Shown here: one piece after another, positions 63,552-64,000 of the stretch
Layout of the letters: every line of letters starts with the position of its first letter
Numbering within the stretch: the first letter of the stretch is position 1
From: Paraburkholderia flagellata
GTDB lineage: Bacteria; Pseudomonadota; Gammaproteobacteria; Burkholderiales; Burkholderiaceae
DNA length: 64,000 bases
Direction of reading: 5' to 3'
NCBI RefSeq assembly: GCF_021390645.1
Contig: NZ_JAJEJT010000003.1
Location: forward strand, 1,178,001 to 1,242,000
Translations under genes and position numbers: made by a program
Notes under the pieces: model-generated
Database searches by the model: none
What the model was told of the DNA's origin: nothing
The model's input: only the letters and a program-made list of their open reading frames with translations

Positions 63552-64000
63552 TCATACAGGCTGCGGAAGTTCCGCATCATCCGCCTTGACAAATTCGCCA
63601 TTCGCCAATTCCGCATCCGCAAAACAATCGCGGCACTCATCAGATGTCGGAGGCCGACATTTGCGACAGAGGACTGCCAAGTAGTCTATGTCCACGGTTC
63701 TCCGAATGAAGCCGCTCACGTGCACTTCGTGGCTCTCTACGTAAGTGAGATGGAACTCGTCCATTTCCACGGGCGCACGACACTTTGCGCAGAGTTCGAG
63801 GGGCCCGATGCCAGGGCAGCGAATTGGGACACCTTCCTTAACCATCACGAGGTGACGCCGGGCCGCAGCGCAGGCTTGGCTGCAGTAGCATTCGAGACCG
63901 TAGCTGCCCACAATTTCGACCGAGGGCATTTCTCCGCGGTAATCGACACGCTCCCACTCTCTGGAGATAGAGAACACAGAGACGCGGAATCTTCGCTTGC
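63552..64000 (-). CDS. cysteine-rich (zinc-ribbon-like) hypothetical protein, possibly running off the window
   Basis: At least 141 residues from a GTG at 63977; the frame stays open to the window edge, so the true start may lie outside. Four pairs of cysteines, CYCSQAC, CAKC, CRKC and CRDC, suggest two zinc ribbons. The middle (PVEMDEFHLTYVESHEVHVS) is neutral. There is no signal peptide. I know no family; its neighbours do not help. An internal ATG (MPSVEIVGSYG) would give 125 residues. Confidence 0.6.
   Translation of the reverse strand, partial: KRRFRVSVFSISREWERVDYRGEMPSVEIVGSYGLECYCSQACAAARRHLVMVKEGVPIRCPGIGPLELCAKCRAPVEMDEFHLTYVESHEVHVSGFIRRTVDIDYLAVLCRKCRPPTSDECRDCFADAELANGEFVKADDAELPQPV

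Overview
The window is a high-GC chromosomal or megaplasmid segment of a Burkholderiaceae-type betaproteobacterium, most likely Paraburkholderia, Caballeronia or Burkholderia. This rests on base composition, the gene families present (a DUF3331 protein, MHS-type MFS transporter, MmyB-type regulator and many LysR, AraC and Lrp regulators) and general gene style. The genus is inference. I saw no rRNA, tRNA or CRISPR array. It looks like an accessory region rich in catabolism, stress defence and regulation, littered with decayed insertion sequences and gene fragments.

Layout. 0-1.5 kb: end of a BMP-family nucleoside-type binding protein and a purine/cytidine-type deaminase. 1.5-4 kb: a 40-residue secreted peptide, an orphan ParA ATPase and a 451-residue unknown protein. 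4-5.8 kb: an ABC-2 exporter pair. 6.2-7 kb: an amino-acid binding protein. 7.1-11.2 kb: a three-gene periplasmic molybdenum hydroxylase operon ((2Fe-2S) subunit, Mo subunit, triheme cytochrome c). 11.2-12.6 kb: relics. 12.6-20.3 kb: a small-molecule catabolic cluster (MHS transporter, amidohydrolase, M20 peptidase, LysR, Liv-type binding protein, 2-keto-4-pentenoate hydratase-like enzyme, SDR). 20.4-25.4 kb: two Lrp/AsnC regulators, amino-acid permease, aromatic aminotransferase and HpcH/HpaI aldolase-like protein.

25.4-27 kb holds IS relics and a 26-bp perfect palindrome. 27-31.3 kb: MmyB-type regulator, aldehyde dehydrogenase, Old Yellow Enzyme (OYE) and secreted alpha/beta hydrolase. 31.3-37.8 kb: two winged-helix/STAND-ATPase regulators, one AraC regulator, and TetR and AraC relics. 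38.5-54.2 kb: a peroxide/electrophile-stress block containing haloperoxidase-like hydrolase, degenerate HD protein, BON protein, KatG, DJ-1/PfpI protein, DUF1330 protein, succinate-semialdehyde-type dehydrogenase, OYE, SDR, Ohr, FUSC-type membrane protein and PhzF. This block lies between two directly repeated sequence pairs (38911-39508 and 52853-54193), each consisting of a DUF3331-gene 5' region and a second shared element.

54.5-60 kb: a BON protein, then a four-gene cassette (N-carbamoyl-amino-acid amidase, L-2-amino-thiazoline-4-carboxylate hydrolase-like protein, Liv-type binding protein, LysR). Two decayed IS6-family copies face inward on this cassette and share the same nonsense codon. 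60-62.7 kb: two SDRs divergent from an AraC regulator. The right end holds a cysteine-rich zinc-ribbon-like protein that may run off the window.

Main points of interest are the repeat-bounded stress block, the IS6-framed thiazoline/cysteine cassette, matching TGACGT-containing inverted repeats around the MmyB/ALDH module, and enzymes lacking canonical catalytic residues (the HD protein and one SDR). Function assignments come from family motifs read by eye; no database search was run.
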